Numbered from the stretch's first letter, positions 28,558 through 38,453 are shown. The stretch: DNA of 40,724 nucleotides from Bordetella parapertussis (GCA_945911685.1 CAMEAW010000010.1:1-40724), one strand, 5' to 3'. Numbers and translations: made by a program. Notes: generated by a model not told the origin, from the letters alone.

Positions 28558-28593
28558 TTGTCGTTCGCGGCTTTTACGCGTTCTGAACGACAA
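28558..28593 (+). repeat. Long-stem inverted repeat between suhB and the TerC-type gene
   Basis: TTGTCGTTC (28558-28566) and GAACGACAA (28585-28593) pair perfectly over nine bases, with an inner GCG/CGC pair (28567-28569 with 28577-28579). A smaller palindrome, GCGTTGTCAACGC, lies at 28504-28516. It may be a suhB terminator or part of a structured leader of the TerC-type gene. I could not see the conserved yybP-ykoY manganese riboswitch core. Confidence 0.4.
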
Positions 28594-28724
28594 GGTTTGC
28601 TGTGTGGCCGACTGAGGCCTACTCAAGGCTCGATAGCGGTCTAGCACCGATCGCAGCAGAGATGACAGCCGTTATGCGCTTTTATCGGCTACCATAAAGC
28701 AGTCTTTAACTTTCGGAGCCCTCA

Positions 28725-30296
28725 ATGGAGTGGCTGCTTGACCCAACGATATGGGTCGGCCTTTTTACCCTCGTCGTACTCGAGATCGTTCTCGGCATCG
28801 ACAACCTGATATTTATCGCAATTCTTGCCGACAAACTACCGCCGGCACAGCGCGACCGCGCGCGCATCATTGGATTGTCCCTTGCCCTCATCATGCGCCT
28901 AGGCTTGCTGATGGGGATCTCGTGGCTCGTGCAGCTCAAAGAGCCATGGCTTAGCTTTTGGGGCTTTGAATTTTCTGGTCGCGATCTTATCTTGATGGTG
29001 GGCGGTTTCTTTTTGCTGCTCAAAGGCACGCTTGAATTACACGAGCGCCTTGAGGGCACGAGTCGCGAACTGGGTCAGGCCAGAACGTACGCCGATTTCT
29101 GGGTGATTGTGACGCAGATCGTCGTGCTAGACGCGGTCTTTTCGATCGACGCAGTGATTACAGCAATTGGCATGGTTGATCATTTGCCGGTAATGATGGC
29201 TGCAGTCGTGATTGCCGTGGGCATCATGTTGATCGCTTCGAAGCCCTTAACCGCCTTTGTGAATGCACATCCAACCGTGGTGGTGTTGTGTCTGGGCTTT
29301 TTGCTGATGATCGGTTTTTCTCTGGTGGCCGAGGGCTTTGGTTTTAAGGTACCCAAAGGTTATCTTTACGCCGCCATTGGTTTCTCGGTACTGATCGAGC
29401 TTTTGAATCAGCTGGCCCGGCACAACGGGATCAAAATTGAGGCGGGTCGCCCGATGCGCGAGCGCACGGCCGAGGCTGTGCTGCGTATGTTGGGCAAGCG
29501 CTTACCTGACGAAGTCCTCATGCCGGCCCCTTCATTGCAGGCTGGCGCGCAGGCTGTTTCGTTTGGTGTTGAAGAGCGCAACATGGTGAGTGGTGTCTTG
29601 ACCCTCGCCGAGCGCTCAGTGCATTCTGTGATGACGCCACGCACCGAGATTTCGTGGATTAATCTTGACGATAGCCCACAAGATATTCAACAACAAATCG
29701 CCGCAGTGCCTCACAGCTTTTTTCCAGTATGCCGCGCTTCGGTTGACGATGTGGTGGGTATTGGGCGTGCGAAAGACATGATTGCGGATCTGCTGACGCA
29801 CGGCAATATCCGCAAAGTGAATTTGCGCGAGCCGATTATCGTGCACGATACGATTAGCATCATTCGTCTGATGGATACCTTGAAGCGCTCACGCGGACAG
29901 TTGGTATTGGTGGCCGACGAGTTTGGCACCATTCAAGGCTTGGTCACGCCGATCGACGTCTTTGAGGCGATTGCGGGCGAGTTTCCAGACGAAGATGAGA
30001 CACCGGATATTGTTTCAGATGGTACCGATCAATGGAGCGTCGACGGCGGAGCAGACTTGCATCACCTTGAGCAATTGCTTGATACTGAAGGCTTAGTGGA
30101 TGCTGATCAGGATTACACAACGCTTGCAGGCTACCTGCTTGAGCGCTTTGGTCAATTGCCCGTGGCGGGCGATCAATGTGAGTTTGTAGGGCCGCACGCA
30201 CGGTTTAATTTTGAAGTCGTGCAGATCATCGGAAGGCGTATTGCACAGGTGCGTGTCAAAAAATTAACGCAGGCGGTTGACCATACTGTGCAATAG
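28725..30296 (+). CDS. TerC / CBS / CorC-HlyC domain membrane protein (YoaE-like)
   Basis: Inner-membrane protein of 523 residues. Residues 1 to about 235 are a TerC domain with about seven membrane helices; the acidic metal-binding motifs are [21 protein letters not shown] and [17 protein letters not shown]. TerC proteins are linked to export of Mn2+ and related metals and to metal loading of exported proteins. A pair of CBS domains follows at about residues 300-420 ([43 protein letters not shown]). A CorC/HlyC transporter-associated domain lies at about 435-515 ([35 protein letters not shown]). This three-part order matches E. coli YoaE/YegH-type proteins. It stands alone, convergent with lpxH; the stop codons are adjacent. 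Confidence 0.92.
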   Translation: MEWLLDPTIWVGLFTLVVLEIVLGIDNLIFIAILADKLPPAQRDRARIIGLSLALIMRLGLLMGISWLVQLKEPWLSFWGFEFSGRDLILMVGGFFLLLKGTLELHERLEGTSRELGQARTYADFWVIVTQIVVLDAVFSIDAVITAIGMVDHLPVMMAAVVIAVGIMLIASKPLTAFVNAHPTVVVLCLGFLLMIGFSLVAEGFGFKVPKGYLYAAIGFSVLIELLNQLARHNGIKIEAGRPMRERTAEAVLRMLGKRLPDEVLMPAPSLQAGAQAVSFGVEERNMVSGVLTLAERSVHSVMTPRTEISWINLDDSPQDIQQQIAAVPHSFFPVCRASVDDVVGIGRAKDMIADLLTHGNIRKVNLREPIIVHDTISIIRLMDTLKRSRGQLVLVADEFGTIQGLVTPIDVFEAIAGEFPDEDETPDIVSDGTDQWSVDGGADLHHLEQLLDTEGLVDADQDYTTLAGYLLERFGQLPVAGDQCEFVGPHARFNFEVVQIIGRRIAQVRVKKLTQAVDHTVQ

Positions 30297-31076
30297 CTAC
30301 GCGCGATCTAAGTCAAACAGGCTTGGACCGTCTTCGTCAATCACCATCCAGCCACCGCGGGCTTTTTCGCCGCCTTCAAGATGATCGCAATCCCAGTCAG
30401 GCAACACCCAACGTTCGCAGCGATTGCCGTCGACCGATAAAACATTACGGCCAGGGCGATGTGTATGGCCATGCACAACCATTGAAACGTTGGCTGCGCG
30501 GATCGCGGTTGCCACAGCATCAGCGTTGACATCCATAATCTCGCTACTTTTATTTTGGTTGGCAGCCATACTCTCGCCACGCGCCTGAGCGGCTAGTGTG
30601 AGTCGTTCAGGGATGCTGCGTGCCAAAAAGCCAGATTGCCAAGCAGGATTGCGCACCATGGCGCGAAATTGCTGGTAAGGAAGATCATCAGTGCAGTATT
30701 CGTCGCCGTGACTGAGCAACATCGTGCGCCCACCGATGGTGACTAAGACCTGCTCGGGTAATAAACGTGCACCCAAGCCTGAAGCCAAGGCTTCGCCCAT
30801 CAAAAAGTCGCGATTGCCACGACCTAGCCAAACCGGAATCTGGGCAGCACACGCTTTGATGGCCATCAAGTCTTGCGCAAGCCACGGTGGTGCCACCACG
30901 GCGACATCGTCACCAATCCAGGCGTCAAAGATGTCGCCCGGCAGTAACAGCCCAGCAGCCTCTTTCGAGGCTAACTTGAGAAAGTCCCGAAAGGCTTCTG
31001 AGGTTTGAACGGTGTTCTGCCCCAAATGAACATCTGAAGCGAGCCAGACCGGACCTGCAAGGGCAATCTTATTCAA
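30297..31076 (-). CDS. lpxH: UDP-2,3-diacylglucosamine diphosphatase LpxH
   Basis: Hydrolyses UDP-2,3-diacylglucosamine to lipid X in lipid A synthesis, at the inner face of the cytoplasmic membrane. Calcineurin-like metal-binding motifs appear in order: LASDVHLG (about 12-19), [38 protein letters not shown] and [10 protein letters not shown]. The length of 259 residues fits. The start is TTG at 31076 ([19 protein letters not shown]), eight bases inside the end of the upstream cyclophilin gene, so translation is probably coupled. The NRD in place of the usual NHD of calcineurin-type phosphatases is normal for LpxH. It is the last gene of the TPR-cyclophilin-lpxH operon. Confidence 0.95.
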   Translation of the reverse strand: MNKIALAGPVWLASDVHLGQNTVQTSEAFRDFLKLASKEAAGLLLPGDIFDAWIGDDVAVVAPPWLAQDLMAIKACAAQIPVWLGRGNRDFLMGEALASGLGARLLPEQVLVTIGGRTMLLSHGDEYCTDDLPYQQFRAMVRNPAWQSGFLARSIPERLTLAAQARGESMAANQNKSSEIMDVNADAVATAIRAANVSMVVHGHTHRPGRNVLSVDGNRCERWVLPDWDCDHLEGGEKARGGWMVIDEDGPSLFDLDRA

Positions 31077-31707
31077 GGACGACAGCCTTTATGATGAGCA
31101 GATCGGTGGTTGGCACGTTTTGATGAAAGCCACTATTTGCTGTGGCAACGGCCTTCATTTTGTCGACAATATCTTTGCCTTCTGTGACTTCACCAAACAC
31201 GGCGTAGCCCCAGCCTTGCGCTGTGGGTGCGGTGTGATTTAAGAAGTCGTTGTTGGCAACGTTAATAAAGAATTGAGCAGTCGCTGAATGCGGATCGCTG
31301 GTGCGAGCCATCGCCAGCGTGTACTTGTTGTTTTTCAGGCCGTTGTTGGCTTCGTTTTCAACATTGGCTTTTGTGGGCTTTTGCTTAAGGCCCGGCTCAA
31401 AGCCACCGCCTTGAACCATGAAACCGTCAATCACACGATGAAAAACCGTGCCATTGTAAAAACCATCGTTGACATAGGCTAAAAAATTAGCAACTGTTTT
31501 TGGGGCTTTAACGGCATCTAAGGTGATAACGATATCGCCGAGGCTGGTGGTCATTTTGACGCGGGGGTTGGTGCTCATTGAAGTAACGCCTTGTTTAGGG
31601 GTTGAGATAGAAGGGGGCGCCGCCTGGGCGCTCAAAGACACTAGCGGCAGCATACCAACTAGTACAAGGCTGCGCACGACACGCAGCCAGTTTAAAGATA
31701 TGGTCAT
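31069..31707 (-). CDS. ppiB: Cyclophilin-type peptidyl-prolyl isomerase, PpiB-like with signal peptide
   Basis: Prolyl isomerase of the cyclophilin fold. Residues 1-30 are a signal peptide ([20 protein letters not shown] ends it), followed by a 14-residue linker and then a domain beginning [20 protein letters not shown], which looks like the start of a cytosolic PpiB. Active-site segments are [22 protein letters not shown] and [17 protein letters not shown]; the ending [20 protein letters not shown] is PpiB-like. In Bordetella-type genomes I recall separate periplasmic PpiA and cytosolic PpiB genes here; this single gene seems to combine the exported start of one with the body of the other. 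An internal ATG at 31578 could give a cytosolic form, though it lacks a good Shine-Dalgarno. The start overlaps the TPR gene stop in ATGA. Confidence 0.9.
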   Translation of the reverse strand: MTISLNWLRVVRSLVLVGMLPLVSLSAQAAPPSISTPKQGVTSMSTNPRVKMTTSLGDIVITLDAVKAPKTVANFLAYVNDGFYNGTVFHRVIDGFMVQGGGFEPGLKQKPTKANVENEANNGLKNNKYTLAMARTSDPHSATAQFFINVANNDFLNHTAPTAQGWGYAVFGEVTEGKDIVDKMKAVATANSGFHQNVPTTDLLIIKAVVLE

Positions 31708-32474
31708 TTAGCAGAGCCCTCGATGAGTGTCTTAACACTACGGATTTTAGGGGTGAGGCCAGGCACGCCGGCAGCAGCAGCACGCTGGTAAGCCCGCAAA
31801 GCCAGGCTCATTTGCACGTCGCCTAAATTAGCCTGGGCCACGGCATATTTTGGATTAATCATAATGGCTTGTTCAAGCGCGCGACGCGCCTGATCGAGTT
31901 CATCGCGGCGCACATAGAGGGCGGCGAGGTTGTTCCAGGGCTCAGGAAGCTCTGGAAACCGCATGGTCATGCGTTGGTAAATCGCTTCGGCTTCAGTCAG
32001 GCGGTTCATTTCAGTGAATAAACGGGCCTGCATAAACATGAGTTGCACATCCGTGCCGGGGGTGGCACGGTTGGCTTCAACGACCAAGCGCTTTTCAACC
32101 TCAGCGAGCGCCTCAGGCAATCGATCCGCCCGGATCAGACCCTCGATGCGTGTGGCCACTTCAGAGGGCGTCAGAGGAACGCGGGTGTCGACCGGAGGTG
32201 AGATCGCATCTAGGACTTTGGCTAAACCGTCCCAGCCTAGCTCTTTGGGTTGGTCGCCTAAAACCTGATTAGAGGCAGCTCCCGGCATGGCCGAGGGCAT
32301 CGGCATTTGCGAGTTTTGCCCCTGCCGTTGCGTAACCGCGGCAGGGTTTAAGGGGTTGATTGACCCCGGTGTTGTGCTGCTACCGTAATTGACCTGGGCA
32401 AGCCCCACCCCGGGCAAAAGCGCCGCAGAGCTAACGAATAACAGAATTGAACCTATGCTTTTTGGCAGCTTCAA
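31704..32474 (-). CDS. Exported tetratricopeptide-repeat protein
   Basis: Function unknown. The 256-residue product begins with a signal peptide ([27 protein letters not shown]) from a TTG start at 32474; GAGGG lies nine bases upstream of it. A Pro/Gln/Met-rich disordered part (residues 28-75) precedes helical repeats at about 110-215. These include two recognisable TPR units: [33 protein letters not shown] and [33 protein letters not shown]. It probably acts as a periplasmic scaffold or chaperone partner. It is the first gene of an operon with the cyclophilin and lpxH genes and is divergent from cysS (113 bp between start codons), an arrangement conserved in Alcaligenaceae as I know it. Confidence 0.88.
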   Translation of the reverse strand: MKLPKSIGSILLFVSSAALLPGVGLAQVNYGSSTTPGSINPLNPAAVTQRQGQNSQMPMPSAMPGAASNQVLGDQPKELGWDGLAKVLDAISPPVDTRVPLTPSEVATRIEGLIRADRLPEALAEVEKRLVVEANRATPGTDVQLMFMQARLFTEMNRLTEAEAIYQRMTMRFPELPEPWNNLAALYVRRDELDQARRALEQAIMINPKYAVAQANLGDVQMSLALRAYQRAAAAGVPGLTPKIRSVKTLIEGSAK

Positions 32475-32587
32475 GGCTTAAAACCCTCAATTGCTATACT
32501 TGATCGTTCGCATTTTAACGCTGCTTTTGCTCGAACACCGCGCAGCGTCTAATTTTCTCTGTTCCGGCCCCTTTTCCTCTGTTAAGC

Positions 32588-34159
32588 ATGCTCCAGATTT
32601 ACGACTCATTGTCACGCTCTAAACGTCCCTTTACCCCGTTGCGGGCTGGTTTTGCCGGTTTGTATGTCTGCGGGATGACGGTGTATGACTACTGCCATCT
32701 TGGCCATGCGCGCATGCTCGTGAGCTTTGATGTCATTCAGCGCTGGTTGCGGGTCTCGGGCTTGCAGGTCAGTTATGTGCGTAATATCACCGATATTGAC
32801 GACAAAATCATCAAAAAAGCGGTTCAGTCGAATCAGCGCTTGGGTGAGGTGACCCAGTTTTTCATCCAAGCGATGCACGCGGATGAACAGGCCTTGGGGG
32901 TTCAGGCCCCCGACCATCAGCCTCGGGCAACTGAATATGTGGGCGATATGCTCGATATTATCGGTACGCTCGAAAAAAAGGGGTTGGCTTACCACGCACC
33001 GGATGGCGACGTGAACTTTGCGGTGCGCGAGTTTGCCGGATACGGCAAGCTCTCAGGCAAATCGCTTGACGATCTGCGGGCGGGCGAGCGTGTGGCTGTG
33101 GGGTCGAACAAGCGCGATCCTCTGGATTTTGTTTTATGGAAATCCGCCAAAGAACACGAACCCGAAGATACCCGCTGGCCGTCCGTGTACGGCTGGGGGC
33201 GCCCGGGTTGGCATATTGAATGCTCGGCGATGAGTAAGGCTTTGTTGGGCGTGCCGCTCGATATTCATGGTGGTGGGCCCGATTTGAAGTTTCCGCATCA
33301 CGAAAACGAAATTGCCCAAACTGAGGGGGCGTTTGGCGGCATGCTGGCCAACACTTGGATGCACTGCGGCCCGCTGATGGTTGACTCAGACAAAATGTCG
33401 AAGTCGTTAGGCAACTTTCGGACGATTCGCCAAACGATTGGTGTGAGTACTGATTTGCCCGGCCACAGCGCCGAGTCTGCGCAGTATCAGGTCAACCCGC
33501 GTGAAGCCGAAATGTTGCGGTTTTTTATTGTGCGCAATCACTACCGCAGCGCGCAAAACTATGCGCCCGATAATTTAATCGATGCGCAACAGTCGCTTGA
33601 TCGTTTATATCAAACCTTACAAAATATTCCAGCGAGTGGTTCGGCCGAGATTGACTGGTCAACCTCAGCTGCGCAAGCCTTTAAAGTCGCGATGGATGAT
33701 GACTTTAATTCTGCGGGTGCGGTCGCTGCGTTATTTGAGTTGGCCAGTCAAGCGAACCGAACTAAAGACGCGAGTGTGTGCTCGCAACTCAGGGCGCTCG
33801 CTTCGTTGTTAGGTCTGTTGCAACAAGATCCTAAAACGTATTTTCAAAGCGCTACGCGTTACACCCGTCGTGCTATTGAACAAGCGAATGTGGCAAAAGC
33901 ATCGGGTGTGACAGCAACGGCGACTGCCTTTGCGACAGCGACTGGCACTGTCACGTCAGCAGACGCGGGTGCAGCAGGCACGCAAGAGGCTAGCGCTCCA
34001 CTTTCAGAACAGCAGATCGAAGAACGCATTGCTGCACGTGCACTTGCCAAGCAACAAAAAAACTTTGCCGAGTCTGACCGAATTCGTGCAACACTCAAAG
34101 CCGCAGGAATCGAGCTTGATGACAAGCCCGGTGGCCTGACTCAGTGGCGACGTGCGTAA
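32588..34159 (+). CDS. cysS: Cysteinyl-tRNA synthetase
   Basis: Charges tRNA-Cys with cysteine; class I synthetase. It starts [18 protein letters not shown], the typical beginning. The zinc-site cysteine region is [24 protein letters not shown], which includes the HIGH-type motif HLGH; further landmarks are [44 protein letters not shown] and the second class I signature KMSKSLGN. The C-terminal anticodon-binding region has an insertion of about 40 Ala/Thr/Ser-rich residues (near 440-475, [17 protein letters not shown]), which brings the length to 523 against about 461 in E. coli. All catalytic motifs are intact. The 3' end is followed within 12 bp by the DNA glycosylase gene. Confidence 0.97.
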   Translation: MLQIYDSLSRSKRPFTPLRAGFAGLYVCGMTVYDYCHLGHARMLVSFDVIQRWLRVSGLQVSYVRNITDIDDKIIKKAVQSNQRLGEVTQFFIQAMHADEQALGVQAPDHQPRATEYVGDMLDIIGTLEKKGLAYHAPDGDVNFAVREFAGYGKLSGKSLDDLRAGERVAVGSNKRDPLDFVLWKSAKEHEPEDTRWPSVYGWGRPGWHIECSAMSKALLGVPLDIHGGGPDLKFPHHENEIAQTEGAFGGMLANTWMHCGPLMVDSDKMSKSLGNFRTIRQTIGVSTDLPGHSAESAQYQVNPREAEMLRFFIVRNHYRSAQNYAPDNLIDAQQSLDRLYQTLQNIPASGSAEIDWSTSAAQAFKVAMDDDFNSAGAVAALFELASQANRTKDASVCSQLRALASLLGLLQQDPKTYFQSATRYTRRAIEQANVAKASGVTATATAFATATGTVTSADAGAAGTQEASAPLSEQQIEERIAARALAKQQKNFAESDRIRATLKAAGIELDDKPGGLTQWRRA

Positions 34160-34170
34160 GGTCAACGATC

Positions 34171-35058
34171 ATGACAACAAAAACAGTGAAGACCGCAGGT
34201 GCTCAGGTGCCAGCGACGACATTAGCAAAGGCGACAACCAAGGCGACAACTAAGGCGGCGGCAAAGACGGCAACAAAGACAGCAACAAAGGTGGCAGCAA
34301 AGGTAGCAGGTCTGGCCAAGACTAAGGCAGTTGCCAAGGCACCCGTATCTACCGGATCTAAAACGGTGGGCAAAACCGCCGCCAAGACGTCCGAAAAAAC
34401 AGCGCCAAAAATGGTCGCATTCTCACCGGTACCAAATGACAGGCCTGACTACTGGGACGACGCGCTTGCGCAGCTCGTGAAGCGCGATCGTATTCTGAAG
34501 AAAATCATCCCCCAGTTTCCGGATATTTGGCTGACGACGCGCGGTAACCCTTTTATTACCTTGGCCCGCTCAATTTGCGGCCAGCAAATTTCAGTCAAGG
34601 CGGCTGAATCGGTTTGGCAACGCGTGCTGCTTGAGTGCGGCAAGCGACCCTCGCCCGCCTCGGTACAAAAAGCCGGACTCGAGCGCTTGCGTGCAGCCGG
34701 TTTGTCGGGGCGTAAGGCCGAATACATTCTGGATCTATCAACACACTTTAGCGACAAACTCGTACAACCCAGCAAGTGGGCACGCATGCCAGACGAAGAG
34801 ATCATCGAAGAGCTCACTGCGATCAGGGGCATTGGCCGCTGGACAGCTGAGATGTTTTTGATTTTTAATCTGCAGCGCCCCGATGTCTTGCCGCTTGATG
34901 ATGTCGGCTTATTAAACGCAATATCGTTACACTACTTCAGTGGCGAACCCGTTTCTCGTTTCGAGGCACGTGAAGTGGCGCAGGGTTGGCAGCCCTTTAG
35001 AACTGTCGCGACTTGGTACTTGTGGCGTAGTCTTGATCCAGTTCCGGTCGAGTACTAA
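34171..35058 (+). CDS. HhH-GPD DNA glycosylase (AlkA-like) with a histone H1-like N-terminal tail
   Basis: Probable DNA-3-methyladenine glycosylase II that removes alkylated bases. The catalytic domain covers about residues 90-295: FITLARSICGQQISVKAAESVWQRV, the helix-hairpin-helix LTAIRGIGRWTAEMFLIF (215-232) and the catalytic aspartate region LPLDDVGLLNAI (Asp243/244). Residues 1-80 are a Lys/Ala/Thr-rich tail made of short AxTK and TKxA units, like bacterial H1-type histones (for example BpH1/BpH2 of Bordetella); this should bind DNA without sequence preference. The ATG at 34171 is chosen over an in-frame GTG at 34144, which lies inside cysS. Standard AlkA-like proteins of this branch are about 210 residues, so the tail is an addition. 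It is likely cotranscribed with cysS and accA. Confidence 0.88.
   Translation: MTTKTVKTAGAQVPATTLAKATTKATTKAAAKTATKTATKVAAKVAGLAKTKAVAKAPVSTGSKTVGKTAAKTSEKTAPKMVAFSPVPNDRPDYWDDALAQLVKRDRILKKIIPQFPDIWLTTRGNPFITLARSICGQQISVKAAESVWQRVLLECGKRPSPASVQKAGLERLRAAGLSGRKAEYILDLSTHFSDKLVQPSKWARMPDEEIIEELTAIRGIGRWTAEMFLIFNLQRPDVLPLDDVGLLNAISLHYFSGEPVSRFEAREVAQGWQPFRTVATWYLWRSLDPVPVEY
34222..34310 (+). repeat. Degenerate 6/12-bp repeats encoding the H1-like tail
   Basis: Repeated units of the form GCAACAAAG / GCGACAACTAAG / GCGGCAAAG encode alternating Ala, Thr and Lys. The units are imperfect but clearly tandem and keep the frame. Tail length could change by slippage or recombination. Confidence 0.6.
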
Positions 35059-35079
35059 ATACGTCACCCCTCAGGGCAA

Positions 35080-36051
35080 ATGAATATGCGCAATACCTAC
35101 TTAGATTTTGAACAACCGCTAGGCGAACTCGAGGGCAAGATCGAGCAACTGCGCTATGTGCAGGCAGATTCAGCCGTTGATATCTCAGAAGAGATTAGTC
35201 GTCTGCAACAAAAAAGTCAGACACTGACCAAAGATATCTATGCAAAGCTAACGCCCTGGCAAACCTCAATGGTGGCGCGTCATCCGCAGCGCCCCTATAC
35301 GCTGGATTATGTGCGCGAAATTTTCACTGACTTTCATGAACTGCATGGCGATCGGATGTACGCAGACGATCTGTCGATTGTTGGCGGCATGGCGCGCTTT
35401 AACGGCACGCCCTGCATGGTGCTCGGTCATCAAAAAGGACGTGACACGAAAGAGCGTGCCGCGCGTAATTTTGGGATGCCTCGCCCCGAGGGCTATCGTA
35501 AAGCAATGCGCTTGATGCGCTTGGCTGAAAAATTTAATTTGCCCGTTTTTACCTTTGTCGATACTCCTGGTGCCTACCCCGGCATTGGCGCCGAAGAACG
35601 CGGTCAGTCAGAAGCGATCGGACACAACCTGTATGCAATGGCTGAACTCAAAGTGCCAATCATTTCGACCATTATTGGTGAAGGTGGTTCAGGGGGCGCG
35701 CTTGCGATCGCTGTTGGTAATGTTGTAATGATGTTGGAGTACTCAACGTATTCGGTCATTTCGCCCGAAGGGTGTGCATCGATTTTGTGGCGCAGTGCCG
35801 ATAAAGCCTCTGAGGCTGCGGCCGCGTTGGCAATTACCGCCGATCGTTTAAAAGAGTTTGGGTTGATTGACAGGGTAGTTAATGAGCCCATCGGTGGCGC
35901 GCATCGCGATCCACGCGTGATGGCTCGGTTGCTGCGTCGTTCGCTGGGTGATGCGCTACGGCAATTGTCGGGCATGACCCCTCAACAACTGATCGACCAT
36001 CGCCTTGAGCGTTTATTGTCGTACGGACGTTTTCAAGAAGTGCGTGCCTAA
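35080..36051 (+). CDS. accA: Acetyl-CoA carboxylase carboxyltransferase subunit alpha
   Basis: With AccD it transfers the carboxyl group from carboxybiotin to acetyl-CoA, the committed step of fatty-acid synthesis. It starts at ATG 35080 with AGGG a few bases upstream ([24 protein letters not shown], the usual start). Landmarks are the N-terminal helical part, [105 protein letters not shown] and the C-terminal [17 protein letters not shown]. Length 323 is normal (E. coli 319). tilS follows almost directly. Confidence 0.98.
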   Translation: MNMRNTYLDFEQPLGELEGKIEQLRYVQADSAVDISEEISRLQQKSQTLTKDIYAKLTPWQTSMVARHPQRPYTLDYVREIFTDFHELHGDRMYADDLSIVGGMARFNGTPCMVLGHQKGRDTKERAARNFGMPRPEGYRKAMRLMRLAEKFNLPVFTFVDTPGAYPGIGAEERGQSEAIGHNLYAMAELKVPIISTIIGEGGSGGALAIAVGNVVMMLEYSTYSVISPEGCASILWRSADKASEAAAALAITADRLKEFGLIDRVVNEPIGGAHRDPRVMARLLRRSLGDALRQLSGMTPQQLIDHRLERLLSYGRFQEVRA

Positions 36052-36066
36052 GGTTTGGATCGCGTC

Positions 36067-37068
36067 ATGGACGCCTCGCATTCCAATCTAAATGCCTTGC
36101 TGACCAAAGCCTTAGAGCCATTCGGCTCAGAGACGCCGATTGCCGTCGCGTTGAGTGGGGGCGCTGACTCGGTTGCCTTGGCACTCATCGCCGTTGAACA
36201 TTGCACTGCCACAAAGCGCCCACTTTATTTTTTTCATGTTCACCACGGCTTGATGGCTCAGGCCGATGCTTGGGTTGCACACTTGCATCAGTTTTCGCAA
36301 GAATTAAACATTCCGCTACATGTGCGCTACGTGCAGGTTGATCTAGCTGCGGGCTTAGGCATCGAGGGCGCTGCGCGCGACGCGCGTTATCTGGCTTTGG
36401 CGCAGTTGTGCACTGAGCACGGCGTGGCTGCGCTGCTGCTAGCCCACCATCGTCAAGATCAAGCCGAGACGGTCTTGTTGCGGCTATTGCGCGGCACAGG
36501 CGTGTCGGGGCTTGCGGCGATGCGGGCCGACGTGCAGCGAGGCGGCATGCGCCTGCTAAGACCTTGGCTTGAGGTTGAGCGCGCTGAGTTATTTGCCGTC
36601 GCACAGGCTTACGAGCAGCGCACAGGCTGGGCTGTAGTCCAAGATCCTAGCAACACCGACCCAACCTACGCCCGCGGTGCCTTACGCATTGCGCTCGCGC
36701 CGGTGCTAAACACCTATTGGCCAGCGTGGTGCCAAACCCTCGTGCGTCATGCCAAGCAGGCAGGCGAAGCCAATGAGGTGTTGTCTGAGGTCGCGGCGCT
36801 TGATTTGGCGGCTCTGGATGTGAAACCAGAGGATCAAAGTTTTAGCTTGTTAGCTTGGCGGTCCCTTAGTGCAGCCCGCCAGGCGTTGGTCGTGCGCCAC
36901 TGGTTGCAAGAGCAGGGCGTGGCGATGCCAGGCGAACGCCGTTTAGCCGATTTGCTTCGTCAGTTGCGGCAGTTGCATGCCCTAGGGCACGATCGCGAAT
37001 TGCTTTGGCAGCATGGGTCTGTGGCGGTTCGCTGCAAGCAAGGGCGGGTCGTGCTGTCTTCGGGCTAA
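36067..37068 (+). CDS. tilS: tRNA(Ile)-lysidine synthase TilS
   Basis: Converts cytidine-34 of the CAU-anticodon tRNA-Ile to lysidine so that it reads AUA. The PP-loop ATP-binding motif is VALSGGADSVALAL (about residues 26-39), followed by YFFHVHHGLMAQADAWVAHL, the region EGAARDARYLAL and LLLAHHRQDQAETVLLRLLRGTG, all standard for the N-terminal domain. The C-terminal part is short, so the protein (about 333 residues) is the compact form found in many betaproteobacteria. I chose the ATG at 36067 (MDASHSNLNALLTK); the TTG at 36055 is possible but only one base from the nearest AAGG. It sits between accA and lysC. Confidence 0.92.
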   Translation: MDASHSNLNALLTKALEPFGSETPIAVALSGGADSVALALIAVEHCTATKRPLYFFHVHHGLMAQADAWVAHLHQFSQELNIPLHVRYVQVDLAAGLGIEGAARDARYLALAQLCTEHGVAALLLAHHRQDQAETVLLRLLRGTGVSGLAAMRADVQRGGMRLLRPWLEVERAELFAVAQAYEQRTGWAVVQDPSNTDPTYARGALRIALAPVLNTYWPAWCQTLVRHAKQAGEANEVLSEVAALDLAALDVKPEDQSFSLLAWRSLSAARQALVVRHWLQEQGVAMPGERRLADLLRQLRQLHALGHDRELLWQHGSVAVRCKQGRVVLSSG

Positions 37069-37137
37069 AATAGTGGCCTTTGTAGCCCATACGCTGACTT
37101 CGCGGGCCTGATCCCTCGAATCTAATTATTTAACATC

Positions 37138-38403
37138 ATGTCAATCATTGTTCATAAATACGGCGGCACCTCAATGGGGTCAGTCGAACGCATTCAAAAC
37201 GTGGCGCGTCGCGTGGCCAAGTGGCACGCTGCCGGCCACCAAGTGGTAGTCGTACCTTCAGCGATGTCGGGTGAAACCAATCGCTTGCTTGGGCTTGCGC
37301 GCGAACTCTCAGCCGAGGCCGACGGTCGCGAACTCGACGCGATCGCAGCCACCGGCGAACAAGCTTCTAGCGGCTTGCTGGCAATTGCCCTGCAAGCCGA
37401 AGGCCTCAAAGCTCGCAGCTATGCAGGCTGGCAAGTGCCGATCCGTACTGACTCTGCCTATACCAAGGCGCGCATCACCTCAATTGACGACACGCGTATC
37501 CGCCAAGATCTCGACGCAGGCTTTGTTGTGGTTGTGACAGGGTTTCAAGGGATCGATGATTTAGGCAATGTCACCACGCTCGGTCGTGGCGGCTCGGATA
37601 CCTCAGCGGTCGCAGTGGCCGCAGCCCTAAAAGCGCGCGAATGCCTGATTTATACCGATGTGGATGGCGTGTATACCACTGACCCGCGCGTCGAGCCCGA
37701 TGCACGCCGCTTAAGTGTGATCTCTTTTGAAGAAATGCTTGAGATGGCCTCGCTAGGCTCTAAGGTATTGCAGATTCGCTCGGTTGAGTTTGCGGGTAAA
37801 TACCGCGTGCCAGTCCGTGTGCTGTCATCGCTCACCGATCCCGCTATGCCGCTAGACGAAGAAATGCGCTCTGGCACCCTGATTACTTTTGAGGAAGACG
37901 AAAAAATGGAAGCAGCCGTTGTTTCAGGCATCGCCTTTAGCCGCGACGAAGCCAAAGTCACACTGTTGGGTGTGCCCGATAAGCCAGGTGTTGCCTTTGC
38001 AATCTTGGGTAAAGTGGCTGATGCCAACATTGACGTCGATATGATTGTGCAAAACCAGTCAGTGGCGGGCACAACAGATTTCACCTTCACCGTGCATCGC
38101 AACGAATTCAATCGCACGCTCGCTTTGCTCAAGGGCACGATTGCGCCGGCCGTGGGCGCCAGTGAAGTTTTATCAGACGATAAAGTCGCCAAGGTCTCAA
38201 TCGTCGGTATCGGCATGCGCTCGCATGCGGGCGTTGCAAGCTTGATGTTCAAGACCCTTGCCCAAGAAAACATCAATATCCAAATGATCAGCACCAGCGA
38301 GATCAAAACCTCGGTACTGATCGAAGACAAGTACATGGAGCTCGCCGTTCGCGCGCTGCATAAAGCCTTTGGACTTGAAACCGCTGCGCCGACTAAGGTT
38401 TAG
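37138..38403 (+). CDS. lysC: Aspartate kinase
   Basis: Phosphorylates aspartate, the first step toward lysine, threonine, methionine and diaminopimelate. The 421-residue product has the kinase domain first (MSIIVHKYGGTSMGSVERIQNVA; SAMSGETNRLL; VVTGFQGIDDLGNVTTLGRGGSDTSAVA; IYTDVDGVYTTDPRVEPDARRL). Two ACT regulatory domains follow at about residues 265-410 (VTLLGVPDKPGVAFAILGKVADANIDVDMIVQN and VSIVGIGMRSHAGVASLMFKTLAQENINIQMISTSEIK). This is the monofunctional, single-gene type sensitive to lysine and threonine in other bacteria. In Bordetella-like genomes lysC is followed closely by tRNA-Ser; here about 1.8 kb with a split hipA and a small ORF has come between. Confidence 0.97.
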   Translation: MSIIVHKYGGTSMGSVERIQNVARRVAKWHAAGHQVVVVPSAMSGETNRLLGLARELSAEADGRELDAIAATGEQASSGLLAIALQAEGLKARSYAGWQVPIRTDSAYTKARITSIDDTRIRQDLDAGFVVVVTGFQGIDDLGNVTTLGRGGSDTSAVAVAAALKARECLIYTDVDGVYTTDPRVEPDARRLSVISFEEMLEMASLGSKVLQIRSVEFAGKYRVPVRVLSSLTDPAMPLDEEMRSGTLITFEEDEKMEAAVVSGIAFSRDEAKVTLLGVPDKPGVAFAILGKVADANIDVDMIVQNQSVAGTTDFTFTVHRNEFNRTLALLKGTIAPAVGASEVLSDDKVAKVSIVGIGMRSHAGVASLMFKTLAQENINIQMISTSEIKTSVLIEDKYMELAVRALHKAFGLETAAPTKV

Positions 38404-38408
38404 TGGCT

Positions 38409-38424
38409 GTTAAATATATTTAAC
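38409..38424. promoter_or_regulatory. Perfect 16-bp palindrome upstream of hipA (operator 1)
   Basis: GTTAAATATATTTAAC equals its own reverse complement. A near copy lies 29 bp further on, 9 bp before the hipA start. Paired palindromes about three helical turns apart upstream of a toxin-type gene suggest repressor-binding sites. Confidence 0.5.
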
Positions 38425-38437
38425 TTTTTTATTAAAT

Positions 38438-38453
38438 GTTAGATATATTTAAC
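38438..38453. promoter_or_regulatory. Near-perfect 16-bp palindrome upstream of hipA (operator 2)
   Basis: GTTAGATATATTTAAC differs from operator 1 by one base (A to G at its fifth position). It ends 8 bp before the hipA ATG. The region also carries TATATT-like -10 sequences, so a bound protein would block transcription. Confidence 0.5.

Noticed and set aside
28468..28724. yybP-ykoY manganese riboswitch before the TerC-type gene.
   Set aside because: I searched by eye for the conserved GGGGAGUA-like and loop elements and did not find them. Only a generic inverted repeat is present.
34144..34170. Earlier in-frame GTG start for the DNA glycosylase.
   Set aside because: It lies within the cysS coding end and adds nine residues unlike the Lys/Ala tail; the ATG at 34171 follows the cysS stop.
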